The notes under the pieces: generated by a model
Seen by the model: only the letters and a program-made list of their open reading frames with translations
Database searches by the model: none
Told to the model about the DNA's origin: nothing
In this document: positions 7,721-16,665 of the stretch, piece after piece
Numbering within the stretch: the stretch's first letter is position 1
How the letters are laid out: the number at the start of each line of letters is the position of its first letter
Translations under genes and position numbers: made by a program
Source of the DNA: an uncultured bacterium
Lineage (GTDB): Bacteria > Vulcanimicrobiota > CADAWZ01
DNA: 54,651 nucleotides
Direction of reading: 5' to 3'
NCBI GenBank assembly: GCA_949288455.1
Contig: CASEKF010000062.1
Span: forward strand, 1-54,651

Positions 7721-10486
7721 ATGCCTCTAATTAAATGTACGAAATGCGGCGCTCTGTTTCCTCAGAATACGCCTAACGCAAAATGCAGCATATGCGGAGG
7801 AGCCTTAACAGGGATAGTGGCTTCCAAAAAGCCGGCGGCTTCAATAGGAGCCTCCAGGCCTATGGCGTCTATTATCGAAAAACCTAAAAGCCAACAACCG
7901 GAACCCGCTCAAGGGGCGTCGTTTGCCGTAAAGCAACCCGAACAGCCTCCGCAACGGCAGATTCAACAGCAGAGCCAACCTCAGCAGCAACAGCAGAGTA
8001 AGTCTCACAAATCGTCCATTTTTGACAGCATATTTCCTCACAAGCCTAAACCGGCGGAAGAAAAAGAACAAACCGAGAATAAGCAAGTAAAAATCCAGGC
8101 GGGCAGACGTCTGCCGCCATCGGTTATTCCGCCTCAAAAAGCTCAAACTAAAAGCGAAGATCCCTCAAAAGCAGCGAAAAACGTCAAGCAAGAACAAAAC
8201 GCGGAACAAAAAAAGCAGAACGTTTCCGGCTACGTTCAGCAAGGAAAAAATAAAGTAATACAAAACAGATATGAAATTCTAAGGCCGATCAAGCGCGGAG
8301 GAATGGGAGCCATTTATGAAATACTGGATAAAAGGCTCCATAAAAAATGGGCTCTGAAAGAAATGATCGAGACTTTCGACAACGAGCAGGAATGCAAGGA
8401 AGCTAAAGAAAGATTCGAACGGGAAGCTATGCTTCTTGCGTCATTGAATCATCCTAACTTGCCCAGAGTAATAGACTTTTTTGAAGAAAACGAACGTTTT
8501 TATCTGGTTATGGATTATATAGCCGGAATAGATTTAAACGATCTGATCAAGCAAAAACAAGACAGAAGACTTCCGATAAGTCAAGTAATATCCATCGCCG
8601 CGGATATCCTGAATATCTTGGATTACCTGCATCATAGAAATCCTCCGATTATATATAGAGATATCAAGCCGGGGAATATAATGATAAGAACGGAAGATTC
8701 AAAAACCGTTCTTATCGATTTCGGCATAGCGCGAGCAATCTCGCAGGATTCGACGGATCCGAAAACAGAAGTGGGAACCGTAGGTTACGCTCCTCCGGAG
8801 CAGTATACCGGCAATCCTCTGCCCTGTTCCGATCTCTATGCCCTTGGAGCGACTATGCATGAATTGATCTCGGGAATTCCTCCTAAAATTCCGTTTCAAT
8901 TCGCGCCGTTAAAAGAAATTATACCTAATATTCCGGAAGAAATTAATTTTCTCATAACTAAATCTCTCGAGCTAAACCATAACGATAGATGGCAGACGGC
9001 CGCCGAGATGCTAAAATATTTAAATCAGAACGTTATTCGCGTTAAAGAGCATCAGGAAATGCCAACGCCTCAATTCCAAAGCGTCGGCATTCCGGACGAA
9101 AAAGAAGAGAAATTAAAAGCTCAGGTAAAAACGCCTCAAAATAAAGTGGTAGAACTTACAAATTTTACTCCTAAGTCTCAAGCCGTCCAGGAAATTCCAT
9201 TCTCAAACGTATCTAACTTATCTTTAGAAAATCTAAACTCGACTTTAAAACCGTCGGCTCCGCATCAACTTTCGCCGGTGGTAGAGCTTGGGCATTATCC
9301 TCATACTCTTCCAAACAGACAACAAGATCAGACGATCAGGAATAAAGTAAATCAATTTTATCCTGAAAATCCTTCGATCATTCAAGATAAAATTATAGAA
9401 ATTCCAAAACAGCCGGCCCAGCCCTCCCCTATGGCGGCTGCCGCGGCTCAAGCGCAAGGCTCGAATACTTATTCTATGCCCGCGGGAGGAGTTTATCTGC
9501 CCGAAACGCCTCAAGAATATACGAATCAAACGCCTGAAATGTCTCAGCCGATCAAATCTCTGGAATATCAATCGCATAAATCGATACATGATTATGCCGT
9601 GAAGTTTAAAAACCCGAGCATTGTTCTGGAAAATAAAAATCCTATAGCAAATATTAAATTTCATCCTATAAGAGAAACTATCTGCATACTTGACAAAAAC
9701 GGCGAACTGAAGGTAAAAGATTTGAAAACCATGAAAGAAATCTCGACGGTTCAGACAGGTTTCGAAGGATTATCGGCCATAGATTTTACCGCTGACGGTT
9801 CTTTATTCGCCTATAATTCCAAGTATAACGAGTGTTCTATTCTGGACGCCAAAACTTTGAGTTCCATCAATAAATTCGCCGTAGAAGATTGCAACATAGT
9901 CCAAGTAATTTTCCATCCCTACGAACCGCTGCTTATAGCCGGATGCGACGACGGAACGATAATAAAATTCGATTATCTGGACGGGAAAAAATCAGAACTC
10001 AGGTATAAGAAAAATCCAATAACCGCAATGGATCTCAGTACGGACGGAAAAAATATATTTACCGGACATATAAACGGGAATATAAATGTCTGGAATACAA
10101 AAGACGAAATAATGCAATATACCGTTAAAGAACATAAAGCCAAAATCAATTGCATATCGATAGCTCCTCACAATAAACTTCTGGCTTCTTGTTCCGAAGA
10201 TAAGACTATAATACTGTGGTCTACCGCTAATCTATCGCAAGTCAGAAAACTATCGGACCACCAAGCCGGAAGCGTATATTCGGTAGCATATATAATTAAT
10301 AATCCATATCTGGCCGCAGTCACGGCAGATAAAACTTTTAGGATATGGGACGTAAAAACAGGCAAAAATATCGCGGCTTATACTTCAGAAGCAAAATTTA
10401 ATACGGTAAGAATCAAAAACTATAAAGACAATTCATACATAGCGGCGGCAGGAGACAACAACCTTGTAATATGGCACAACCTTTAA
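7721..10486 (+). CDS. Zinc-ribbon / Ser-Thr protein kinase / WD40-repeat fusion protein
   Basis: Domains in order across 921 aa. An N-terminal zinc ribbon has CTKC and CSIC pairs (residues 5-27). A Pro/Gln-rich low-complexity linker runs to about 180. A Hanks-type kinase domain spans about 183-450, with a glycine loop (KRGGMGAIYE), Lys in WALKEM near 212, catalytic loop YRDIKPGN near 311, metal-binding DFG in LIDFGIARA near 332, and GTVGYAPPEQY. A second Pro/Gln-rich linker follows. The C-terminal beta-propeller (about 640-921) has at least five WD40-like blades (for example HKAKINCISIAPHNKLLASC, KTIILWS, KTFRIWD). All catalytic residues are present, so it should phosphorylate Ser/Thr. No transmembrane segment is seen, so it is probably cytoplasmic with the propeller as a docking surface. 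Substrates are unknown; the adjacent zinc-ribbon membrane proteins are candidates by position only. Confidence 0.93.
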   Translation: MPLIKCTKCGALFPQNTPNAKCSICGGALTGIVASKKPAASIGASRPMASIIEKPKSQQPEPAQGASFAVKQPEQPPQRQIQQQSQPQQQQQSKSHKSSIFDSIFPHKPKPAEEKEQTENKQVKIQAGRRLPPSVIPPQKAQTKSEDPSKAAKNVKQEQNAEQKKQNVSGYVQQGKNKVIQNRYEILRPIKRGGMGAIYEILDKRLHKKWALKEMIETFDNEQECKEAKERFEREAMLLASLNHPNLPRVIDFFEENERFYLVMDYIAGIDLNDLIKQKQDRRLPISQVISIAADILNILDYLHHRNPPIIYRDIKPGNIMIRTEDSKTVLIDFGIARAISQDSTDPKTEVGTVGYAPPEQYTGNPLPCSDLYALGATMHELISGIPPKIPFQFAPLKEIIPNIPEEINFLITKSLELNHNDRWQTAAEMLKYLNQNVIRVKEHQEMPTPQFQSVGIPDEKEEKLKAQVKTPQNKVVELTNFTPKSQAVQEIPFSNVSNLSLENLNSTLKPSAPHQLSPVVELGHYPHTLPNRQQDQTIRNKVNQFYPENPSIIQDKIIEIPKQPAQPSPMAAAAAQAQGSNTYSMPAGGVYLPETPQEYTNQTPEMSQPIKSLEYQSHKSIHDYAVKFKNPSIVLENKNPIANIKFHPIRETICILDKNGELKVKDLKTMKEISTVQTGFEGLSAIDFTADGSLFAYNSKYNECSILDAKTLSSINKFAVEDCNIVQVIFHPYEPLLIAGCDDGTIIKFDYLDGKKSELRYKKNPITAMDLSTDGKNIFTGHINGNINVWNTKDEIMQYTVKEHKAKINCISIAPHNKLLASCSEDKTIILWSTANLSQVRKLSDHQAGSVYSVAYIINNPYLAAVTADKTFRIWDVKTGKNIAAYTSEAKFNTVRIKNYKDNSYIAAAGDNNLVIWHNL

Positions 10487-10521
10487 CGTTTCGTCTCTTT
10501 AACTCGCTATATCGCAAACTC

Positions 10522-10550
10522 TTGCTAAAAAAAAATAAGTGTGCTATAAT
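10522..10550 (+). promoter_or_regulatory. Promoter of rpmB
   Basis: TTGCTA (10522-10527), 17-bp A-rich spacer, TATAAT (10545-10550). The leader to the rpmB ATG is about 60 nt and includes GAGGAGG as a strong ribosome binding site. Confidence 0.75.
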
Positions 10551-10614
10551 ACTACAGATTTTTAATGATATTAACCGCTAAGCGGAGGCTTAAATAGTAG
10601 AGGAGGAACTCACA

Positions 10615-10809
10615 ATGTCATCTATATGTCAGAATTGCGGCAAAAGGCCTATGGCAGGAAATAACGTCAGCCACTCTCACAGAAAAACAAAAAGACGCTG
10701 GCTTCCTAATATACAACCTATTACATTGTATATGTACGGCGAAAAAAGACGGATTAAAATATGCACCAGATGCCTAAGAACCTTTAATCACAAAGGAATA
10801 TTGCCATAA
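10615..10809 (+). CDS. rpmB: 50S ribosomal protein L28 (zinc-binding form)
   Basis: The 64-aa protein has the L28 signature: CQNCGKRPMAGNNVSHSHRKTKRRWLPN, then RIKICTRCLRTFNHKG. Cys5/Cys8 and Cys50/Cys53 form a complete two-CxxC zinc-ribbon, the C+ form of L28 found in Thermus and many anaerobes, so the protein is zinc-binding. It is a monocistronic unit with its own promoter and a following terminator. Confidence 0.95.
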   Translation: MSSICQNCGKRPMAGNNVSHSHRKTKRRWLPNIQPITLYMYGEKRRIKICTRCLRTFNHKGILP

Positions 10810-10893
10810 AATAAACGGAAAATTATATATCTCGAACGCGCAGATTAAAATTAACGCGCAAACGAAAATTCGTAATTTTAACCGTATATTAAA

Positions 10894-10947
10894 AGCATAA
10901 AAAAACCGCGTTGCAGCTTAAAGCTTGATACGCGGTTTTTTTATGCT
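10894..10947 (+). terminator. rpmB terminator, long-stem and bidirectional in form
   Basis: AGCATAAAAAAACCGCGT (10894-10911) pairs perfectly with ACGCGGTTTTTTTATGCT (10930-10947): an 18-bp stem with an 18-nt loop that itself contains an AAGCTT self-complementary core. A-tract and T-tract lie inside the stem. Confidence 0.75.
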
Positions 10948-10980
10948 AAAAGTCCGGGCGTGAAAAACGCGGAAGAAATC

Positions 10981-11043
10981 TTAATTATTTACAAGAAGAT
11001 CCGTAAGTCTTCTGACTATACGGATCTTCTTGTAAATAATTAA
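10981..11043. repeat. 25-bp perfect inverted repeat with 13-nt spacer
   Basis: Arms 10981-11005 and 11019-11043 are exact reverse complements (TTAATTATTTACAAGAAGAT plus CCGTA). No T-tract follows either arm, and the rpmB terminator lies only 34 bp upstream, so it is not an obvious intrinsic terminator. It could be a bidirectional terminator variant, an mRNA-stabilising hairpin or a small mobile palindrome. Confidence 0.7.
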
Positions 11044-11167
11044 AAACATAACGTTAAAATTAAAAGATATATATATTTGTGCCTTCAAAAGGAATAGATA
11101 TATATTCTAAAGAAAATTATCTAAATAAAAAACAAAATAACGCATAAACAGGAGAATTATAAAAGCG

Positions 11168-12472
11168 ATGATATGTCCGTATTGCAACTCTAATATTGAA
11201 GACTCCATGACGTCTTTATGCCCGGAATGCGGCCTCGATTTTAAAACAGGCAGAAAATTCGTCGCTAATATAAATCCTCTCGGAGTTAAACTTCCTTTCT
11301 GGTCCTCAATTACTCAGGAAGACAACGCGATCGTTATTAAAATGAAAAATTCCAATACTTCAAACTATATTATATTTGCTCCTTTAACAATCTTTTTTAT
11401 TTTATCCTTTTTTGGCGTGTTTAGCAACTTAGACGGCATAACCTACTTTGGTATAATGTTAACATTTATTTTTATCGGTCTTGGCATATATTTGTTTTTA
11501 GATAATAGAGTTTCTACGGTGAAAATAGACGATCGACAAGTATATGTAAAAACGGTGGACGGACAAGAGAACTTATTGTCCTCCTCCTCTATAACTCAAA
11601 TATACTGCGAATTAGTACAAACCCTACAAGAGCATATCAGAATATATAGAAGACATTACGGTTTTTTTTACTTGCTTGAAAGCTTGCTGGATATAGCGAA
11701 AGACAAAGAAAGAAAATATTCGGTGCATTACTCTTTTTCCATAATTGCCAAACTTGAAAACGGAAGCGAAGCAGTCATTTTGGATAATATCAAATCAGCT
11801 TTAACAGCTCAATTTATAGAAGAAAAAATAGAAGAAAAATTAGGAATAATAAACCTTCCCTTGCCTAACGAATATGAGTCAATAGCCAAACGCACTATTG
11901 CCGAAATGAAATTTAAGCAATATAACGAATTGGAAACTAACCCTATAGGAGGAGTGGACTGGAGCGATCTAAACGGACATTTGACAATAAAAAGAAAATG
12001 GCATGCTCCTAAAAATTTAACTCTTATGATCGTCTTAAACGCGCTGACTTTAATATTTCTGTTCAATATGAATCTTTACTCCTCTTTGCCGCTTCCGGAG
12101 GCGTTTTCCTGCGCAATCGCTATTATGCTCCAGGTATGCGTAAATATTTACGCCATAACTTTATTCAGTAAAAATACCACGAAAATAAATGTCGACAATA
12201 TGGGAATAGACGTAACCGTCTATCCTATATTTTATCCCGGAAATTTTAGAATTGAGAAACATCAAATAGAAGATCTGTACGTTACGGACACGCTTATGAA
12301 AAATAATATGCCGGAATATAATATAGTAGTTAAATTATCAAGCGGAAATAAATACAGGCTTATGAGCGATATAAAACAGCTAAGCGAGGCTCAATTACTC
12401 GTATATAAAATAAAATGCATACTCGGAATGCATACGGGAGAGGATTTGTTATACAGACTGAAAGGATTTTAA
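11168..12472 (+). CDS. Zinc-ribbon membrane protein with two repeated membrane/PH-like modules (paralogue A1)
   Basis: The 434-aa protein starts with a zinc ribbon (Cys3, Cys6, Cys18, Cys21; MICPYC...LCPECGLDFKTGRKF). A hydrophobic hairpin (about residues 70-115) and a beta-rich segment (STVKIDDRQVYVKT...SSITQIYC...NIKSALTAQFIEEKIEEKLGI) follow. The second half repeats the plan: two hydrophobic helices (about 290-345) and a beta-rich segment (TTKINVDNMGIDVT...HQIEDLYVTDT...SEAQLLVYKIKCILGM). Each half looks like a membrane hairpin plus a bacterial PH-like domain; this is inference from pattern, not a database hit. It is a tandem paralogue of the next gene (shared block GLDFKTGRKFV.NINPLGVKLP.WSS). 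Function unknown. Confidence 0.75.
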   Translation: MICPYCNSNIEDSMTSLCPECGLDFKTGRKFVANINPLGVKLPFWSSITQEDNAIVIKMKNSNTSNYIIFAPLTIFFILSFFGVFSNLDGITYFGIMLTFIFIGLGIYLFLDNRVSTVKIDDRQVYVKTVDGQENLLSSSSITQIYCELVQTLQEHIRIYRRHYGFFYLLESLLDIAKDKERKYSVHYSFSIIAKLENGSEAVILDNIKSALTAQFIEEKIEEKLGIINLPLPNEYESIAKRTIAEMKFKQYNELETNPIGGVDWSDLNGHLTIKRKWHAPKNLTLMIVLNALTLIFLFNMNLYSSLPLPEAFSCAIAIMLQVCVNIYAITLFSKNTTKINVDNMGIDVTVYPIFYPGNFRIEKHQIEDLYVTDTLMKNNMPEYNIVVKLSSGNKYRLMSDIKQLSEAQLLVYKIKCILGMHTGEDLLYRLKGF

Positions 12473-12615
12473 TACGGCTTCTTAAAACAGCTTAAATGCT
12501 CAAGTTAATCTATAAAAATAAATATAATCCAAGGATACCAAAAAAAATTTTCCGCCGTTTATCTTAGATTAGATAAACGTCGGAATTGCGCTCGCAAATA
12601 ACAAAGGAGAAAAAT

Positions 12616-13860
12616 ATGAACTGTCCGTATTGTCAAACCGAATTAAACGATTATAATATATCTTTCTGTCCGGAATGCGGATTAGACTTTAAAACGGGAA
12701 GAAAATTCGTATCAAATATAAATCCTTTGGGCGTTAAACTGCCAATATGGTCCTCCGTTAAAAATGAAGGGGACAGACTGGTAATTAAATTAAAGAATTT
12801 TGACACGCCGATATGCATTATCTATATTCCTTTTATAACGACCGTTTTTTTCCTCATGGCGGCAGAATCGTCTCTTAATTTAACCTGGGACGTAATAACG
12901 CTCATACTCGCGGCTTCCGCAATAATAGGAGCGGGAACATACTTATATTTATTGAGCAACTTATCTACGTTAACGGTGGATAATCAAAACATGGTTTCAA
13001 AAATGTCCGGCGAAAAAGAAAAAATCATAACATCCTCGTCTATTAGGCAAATATATTGCAAAATGGAGAAAAAACTCGTGAAACGGGTTTACCTGGCAAC
13101 CGCCAAATATGGAGGCAATTACGTAACATATGACGTTTACTATTATTTTTCTCTTTTAGCCCTTCTCGAAAACGGAACGCATCTTATTATAATGGATAAT
13201 ATAAATTCGGCTTTAACCGCCCAGTTCTTAGAAGAGAAAATAGAAGAAAAACTGGGAATAATAAACCAATCGATAAAAGGCGAATATGAAGAGGAGATCA
13301 AAAAAGAAATACAAAATATAAATTTTACTCAAAACGACACGACTGATTTTAACGCTAAAAATTGGATGGAAGACGAAAATGCTTTAATTATTAAAAAGCC
13401 ATGGGGTAGTGAAGATACATACATAATGCAATTTCTTCTGTTCAGCATTTTTTTAGCGATATTGCCGATTTCATCCTCAGGAACAATGATAACCGACGAT
13501 ACGGGCACATATATTCTAATGGTAGTCATATTGTTGTTAATGAATATATATCTGGGCCTTATGACCGTTAAAAACTCAACTAACATAACCGTAAACGAAA
13601 ACGGCATAGATATACAAATATCTCCTATATGGTGGCCCGGCAGTCGCTTTCTAAAATACCAAAATATAAAAGATATCTACGTAACAGATACAATTCGAAA
13701 AAACGAATCTCCGACTTATAATATCATGGCGATAATGTTTAACGGAAAGAAGTATGCTATAATGCGCAATGTACAATCGCTTGGAAGCGCCCAAATAGGC
13801 GTTTATAAAATAAAATGCAAACTGGGCAGGGATCCGCTAAAGAGAGAAACGTACCGCTAA
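12616..13860 (+). CDS. Zinc-ribbon membrane protein (paralogue A2)
   Basis: The 414-aa paralogue of the preceding protein has the same N-terminal zinc ribbon (MNCPYC...FCPECGLDFKTGRKF) and the same two-module layout: hydrophobic hairpins at about 70-115 and 275-330, each followed by a beta-rich unit with TVDNQNM / TVNENGI strands. The block SALTAQFLEEKIEEKLGIIN is almost identical in both. I start at ATG 12616, where AAAGGAGAAAAAT precedes it and the Cys spacing matches A1; an in-frame extension upstream has no ribosome site. The 140-bp gap to A1 contains no terminator, so co-transcription is likely. The gene ends at a terminator at 13949. Confidence 0.75.
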   Translation: MNCPYCQTELNDYNISFCPECGLDFKTGRKFVSNINPLGVKLPIWSSVKNEGDRLVIKLKNFDTPICIIYIPFITTVFFLMAAESSLNLTWDVITLILAASAIIGAGTYLYLLSNLSTLTVDNQNMVSKMSGEKEKIITSSSIRQIYCKMEKKLVKRVYLATAKYGGNYVTYDVYYYFSLLALLENGTHLIIMDNINSALTAQFLEEKIEEKLGIINQSIKGEYEEEIKKEIQNINFTQNDTTDFNAKNWMEDENALIIKKPWGSEDTYIMQFLLFSIFLAILPISSSGTMITDDTGTYILMVVILLLMNIYLGLMTVKNSTNITVNENGIDIQISPIWWPGSRFLKYQNIKDIYVTDTIRKNESPTYNIMAIMFNGKKYAIMRNVQSLGSAQIGVYKIKCKLGRDPLKRETYR

Positions 13861-13948
13861 TCGCGATAAGCTTATTTCACCATATCGACAAATAAAGTTT
13901 GTATCCGTTTACGCCAAATTATTATACTCGCGATTTAAAACATAAAAA

Positions 13949-13979
13949 AAGCGCGGAGTCCCGCGACGGCTCCGCGCTT
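13949..13979. terminator. Bidirectional terminator between paralogue A2 and the peptidase gene
   Basis: AAGCGCGGAG (13949-13958) and CTCCGCGCTT (13970-13979) form a 10-bp GC-rich stem. A run of A precedes it (AAAAAAA) and TTAATTATTT follows. It separates convergent genes. Confidence 0.65.
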
Positions 13980-13992
13980 AATTATTTAACGA

Positions 13993-15399
13993 TTATAACC
14001 CTTGGCGCATTAAATCGTATTCGGGAAGAACTTCCGGAGTCTGATTCAAAATATCGAGAATGTCTTTCGAAAGATATTTTTTATTAACTATAAATTGAAA
14101 AACATTATCGTCAACCCAACTGTCGTACATCGTAAAAAATCCATTATCTCCCGGTTTCGTTCCCCAACTATTCTCCACAAGCCATTTTGTAATTTTTCCG
14201 TTAATCTCGTCGAAACCAGTTATAATCATAGCATGATTTGCCGTGCTTCCGCCGTAAAGATATCTTTCTTTTCTATGCATGTCGGTATCGATGCCGAGAA
14301 GAGAAGAATAATCGTATAAATCTTTAGCCATAATACCGGCTATTCTATCCATATCATGAGACGCGTCAGCGGCGAACCAAACCGGTTCTCCCGCCTTGAT
14401 AGAATCTGCCGCGGCCTTCTTAAAAGCTTCGAGTTCAATATTAATCATCGGAAGATCTTCACATTCAAAAATGTTTCTGTTATTTTCAATAACGTAATAT
14501 TTGCCGTATTCCCAAGCCGGATTCGAAAAAAGAGAAACGTAATCTTTAAGATTGACGCCTATTTCTTTATAAAATTCGACCGGAGTCATAGTTTTGGGAT
14601 CAGTTATCTTATCGTCCTTATCCTCAAATCTGAGAATAAATTTCTGAGGAGGTTCGCCAAGGCACATAACCAATATGGCGTAAACTTCCCCAAGATATTT
14701 TTCTTTTACGGTTCTTAACTCATCGACGGTTTTCCCCTGGGAGTATAAATCTCTAATTTCGGCGGCATGTTTTCTAAGGAGATTTTCAAGCACATAATTC
14801 ATCGTTCTGCTGTCGGCGGTATGAGCAGTTTCCGACATGGCGTATGAAGGTACGACGCCGTACTTTTCAATCAAATCGGAAGCGTAAGTCCAATGTCCTC
14901 CGTCAGAAATAGGATTGGCAAGCCAAACTCTAAGATTCCTGTCCATTATATCCCTGTCGGCGTACTTTATCATCATTTCATAAAACATATTGGCTTTTTC
15001 GAATTTATCCCAGAAAAAACCGTACGTTTGAGAAAATTCAAAATCTTTAAGAGAATATTTTTTCATAACGACCGGACTCATCATTGAAAGAGCCGCAAAC
15101 ATCCAACATCTGCCGGACCTTTTTTGATCGCTGACCGAACCTGAATCGATCTTTGTGGAAAAAAACGAATCTTTAGAAGAAGTTATCGAACGTTTTTCAG
15201 ATAAATTATTGATATTATTTGAACTTATAGCGTTTATCTTAGCGTCGGAAGGAACGCTGCGCATAATTTTTTTAAGCGTGACTCCGTCTACTCCGCCGCT
15301 TCCCGCAGGAACGGCAGACGTTTCCGTAAGAGTCTGACCATATAAAGAACCGCAAGTTAATATTGCGGCAAGCATAAATGGAAAAATTTTTCGTATCAT
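13993..15399 (-). CDS. Secreted bleomycin hydrolase/aminopeptidase C-type cysteine peptidase (C1B)
   Basis: The 468-aa protein shows the papain-fold triad in C1B order: Cys98 in QKRSGRCWMFAALSM, His in NHAMIITGFDEING near residue 390, and Asn in WLVENSWGTKPGDNGFF near 412. Length and the insertions around YKEIGVNLKDYVSL are typical of PepC/bleomycin hydrolase, usually a cytoplasmic hexamer. Here an N-terminal signal peptide (MIRKIFPFMLAAILTCGSLY) is present, so the enzyme should be exported; the Cys in LTCGS may alternatively make it a lipoprotein. ATG 15399 is preceded by GGAGGG at 5 nt. It follows the flavoprotein gene by 15 nt and is probably co-transcribed with it. Confidence 0.9.
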   Translation of the reverse strand: MIRKIFPFMLAAILTCGSLYGQTLTETSAVPAGSGGVDGVTLKKIMRSVPSDAKINAISSNNINNLSEKRSITSSKDSFFSTKIDSGSVSDQKRSGRCWMFAALSMMSPVVMKKYSLKDFEFSQTYGFFWDKFEKANMFYEMMIKYADRDIMDRNLRVWLANPISDGGHWTYASDLIEKYGVVPSYAMSETAHTADSRTMNYVLENLLRKHAAEIRDLYSQGKTVDELRTVKEKYLGEVYAILVMCLGEPPQKFILRFEDKDDKITDPKTMTPVEFYKEIGVNLKDYVSLFSNPAWEYGKYYVIENNRNIFECEDLPMINIELEAFKKAAADSIKAGEPVWFAADASHDMDRIAGIMAKDLYDYSSLLGIDTDMHRKERYLYGGSTANHAMIITGFDEINGKITKWLVENSWGTKPGDNGFFTMYDSWVDDNVFQFIVNKKYLSKDILDILNQTPEVLPEYDLMRQGL

Positions 15400-15414
15400 T
15401 AAAACCCTCCTTAA

Positions 15415-16665
15415 TTAAATCTTTCCGGCGCTTTTTCCGGCGGAGAACCCCGTAGAAAAAGCCGCCTGTAAATTGAAACCTCCGATATAGCCGTCTATAT
15501 CAAGAGTTTCGCCCGCAAAATAAAGCCCTTTTATAATTTTACTTTCCATCGTTCTCGGATCTATATCTTTAAGATCTACGCCACCTTGAGTAACTTCCGC
15601 TTCAGACATGCCTCTGGGTCTTAAGACGGTCAAAGTAAATCCCTTTAAACCTTCCGCAATTTTATTTTTTTCCTTAGAAGTCAGCTGAGCGCACTGTTTT
15701 GCAGAAGTTAATCCCATCTCCTGCATAAAGACCGGAGTCATCTTCTGAGGCAAATAGTCGTCAAGTAAATTTTTAAGCAATTTTTTTCTGTTCTTTTCCA
15801 AATCCGCGTCAAGTTTAGAAGCTATTTTTTCTTTCGCAAGAGCGGGTTTCAAATCTATAACGATATATGTCTTTAAATTTTCGGCCAGACAATTAACCGT
15901 TTTCCTGCTCAAATACAAAATAACGGGGCCGGATAATCCGTAAGAAGTAAAAACCATTTCTCCGAATCTTTGATCTATAACTTTTCCGTCGGCCTTCAAA
16001 AAAGCTTTCACATTTTTCAGAGATAACCCCTCCAAAGCGAAGCTGATATGAGTCTCCGCAACTTCTAAGGGAACTAAGGAAGGTCTTGGAGTAACTATTC
16101 CATGTCCAGTCTTTTTCGCAAAAATATATCCGTCTCCGGTAGAACCGGTCCACGGATAAGTCATACCTCCGGTAGCTACTATGACCTTGGAGCAGTCGAT
16201 AATTTCCTTCTGAGCAGTTCTGACCGAGGCTATACTGCCCGACTTCGCCATTATTTCAATAATAGGAGTATTGAGCCTGACGGAAACTCCGCCGCGCTTT
16301 AATTCGTCTAAAAGGACTCCGCAGATATCCGACGATTTTTCGCTGGCAGGAAAAATACGCCTGCCTCTATCAGGTTTACATTTGACTCCTCTGGACTCGA
16401 AAAACTTAATTAATTCCGCAGGCGGAAATTTATTAAAAGAAGAATGCAAGAACTGAGCTCCCTTAGGATAACCTTCGAAAATCTCCTCAAGCCTGCCGAT
16501 TTGATGAGTTAAATTACATCTTCCCTTGCCGGTAATCAGCAATTTTGTTCCAAGCTTCTCCATTTTATCAAAAAGAATTACCTTATTAGACGAAGAAGAA
16601 GCCGCAATAGCGGCCATCATTCCGGCCGGACCGCCGCCGATTACGGCAACAACCTTATTTGAAAT
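15415..16665 (-). CDS. HI0933/BaiN-type FAD-dependent oxidoreductase (NAD(P)/FAD flavoprotein)
   Basis: The protein (about 416 aa) has a GGGPAGMMAA dinucleotide-binding motif at the N-terminus, GKGRCNLTH after the first beta-alpha unit, VIVATGGMTYPWTGSTGDGY, and the C-terminal GLYFAGETLDIDGYIGGFNLQAAFSTG. This is the complete signature of the HI0933/YhiN family of uncertain substrate. The start is problematic: no ATG, GTG or TTG has a usable ribosome site, but GGAGGTG (16678-16672) is followed after 6 nt by ATT at 16665, which gives the usual family N-terminus. A TTG at 16713 would add 16 residues but lacks a close ribosome site. It precedes the exported peptidase gene in one unit. Confidence 0.88.
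   Translation of the reverse strand: MSNKVVAVIGGGPAGMMAAIAASSSSNKVILFDKMEKLGTKLLITGKGRCNLTHQIGRLEEIFEGYPKGAQFLHSSFNKFPPAELIKFFESRGVKCKPDRGRRIFPASEKSSDICGVLLDELKRGGVSVRLNTPIIEIMAKSGSIASVRTAQKEIIDCSKVIVATGGMTYPWTGSTGDGYIFAKKTGHGIVTPRPSLVPLEVAETHISFALEGLSLKNVKAFLKADGKVIDQRFGEMVFTSYGLSGPVILYLSRKTVNCLAENLKTYIVIDLKPALAKEKIASKLDADLEKNRKKLLKNLLDDYLPQKMTPVFMQEMGLTSAKQCAQLTSKEKNKIAEGLKGFTLTVLRPRGMSEAEVTQGGVDLKDIDPRTMESKIIKGLYFAGETLDIDGYIGGFNLQAAFSTGFSAGKSAGKI

Noticed and set aside
10981-11043. CRISPR repeat or attC-like site
   Set aside because: A single palindrome with no repeated array, no spacers and no integrase gene nearby.
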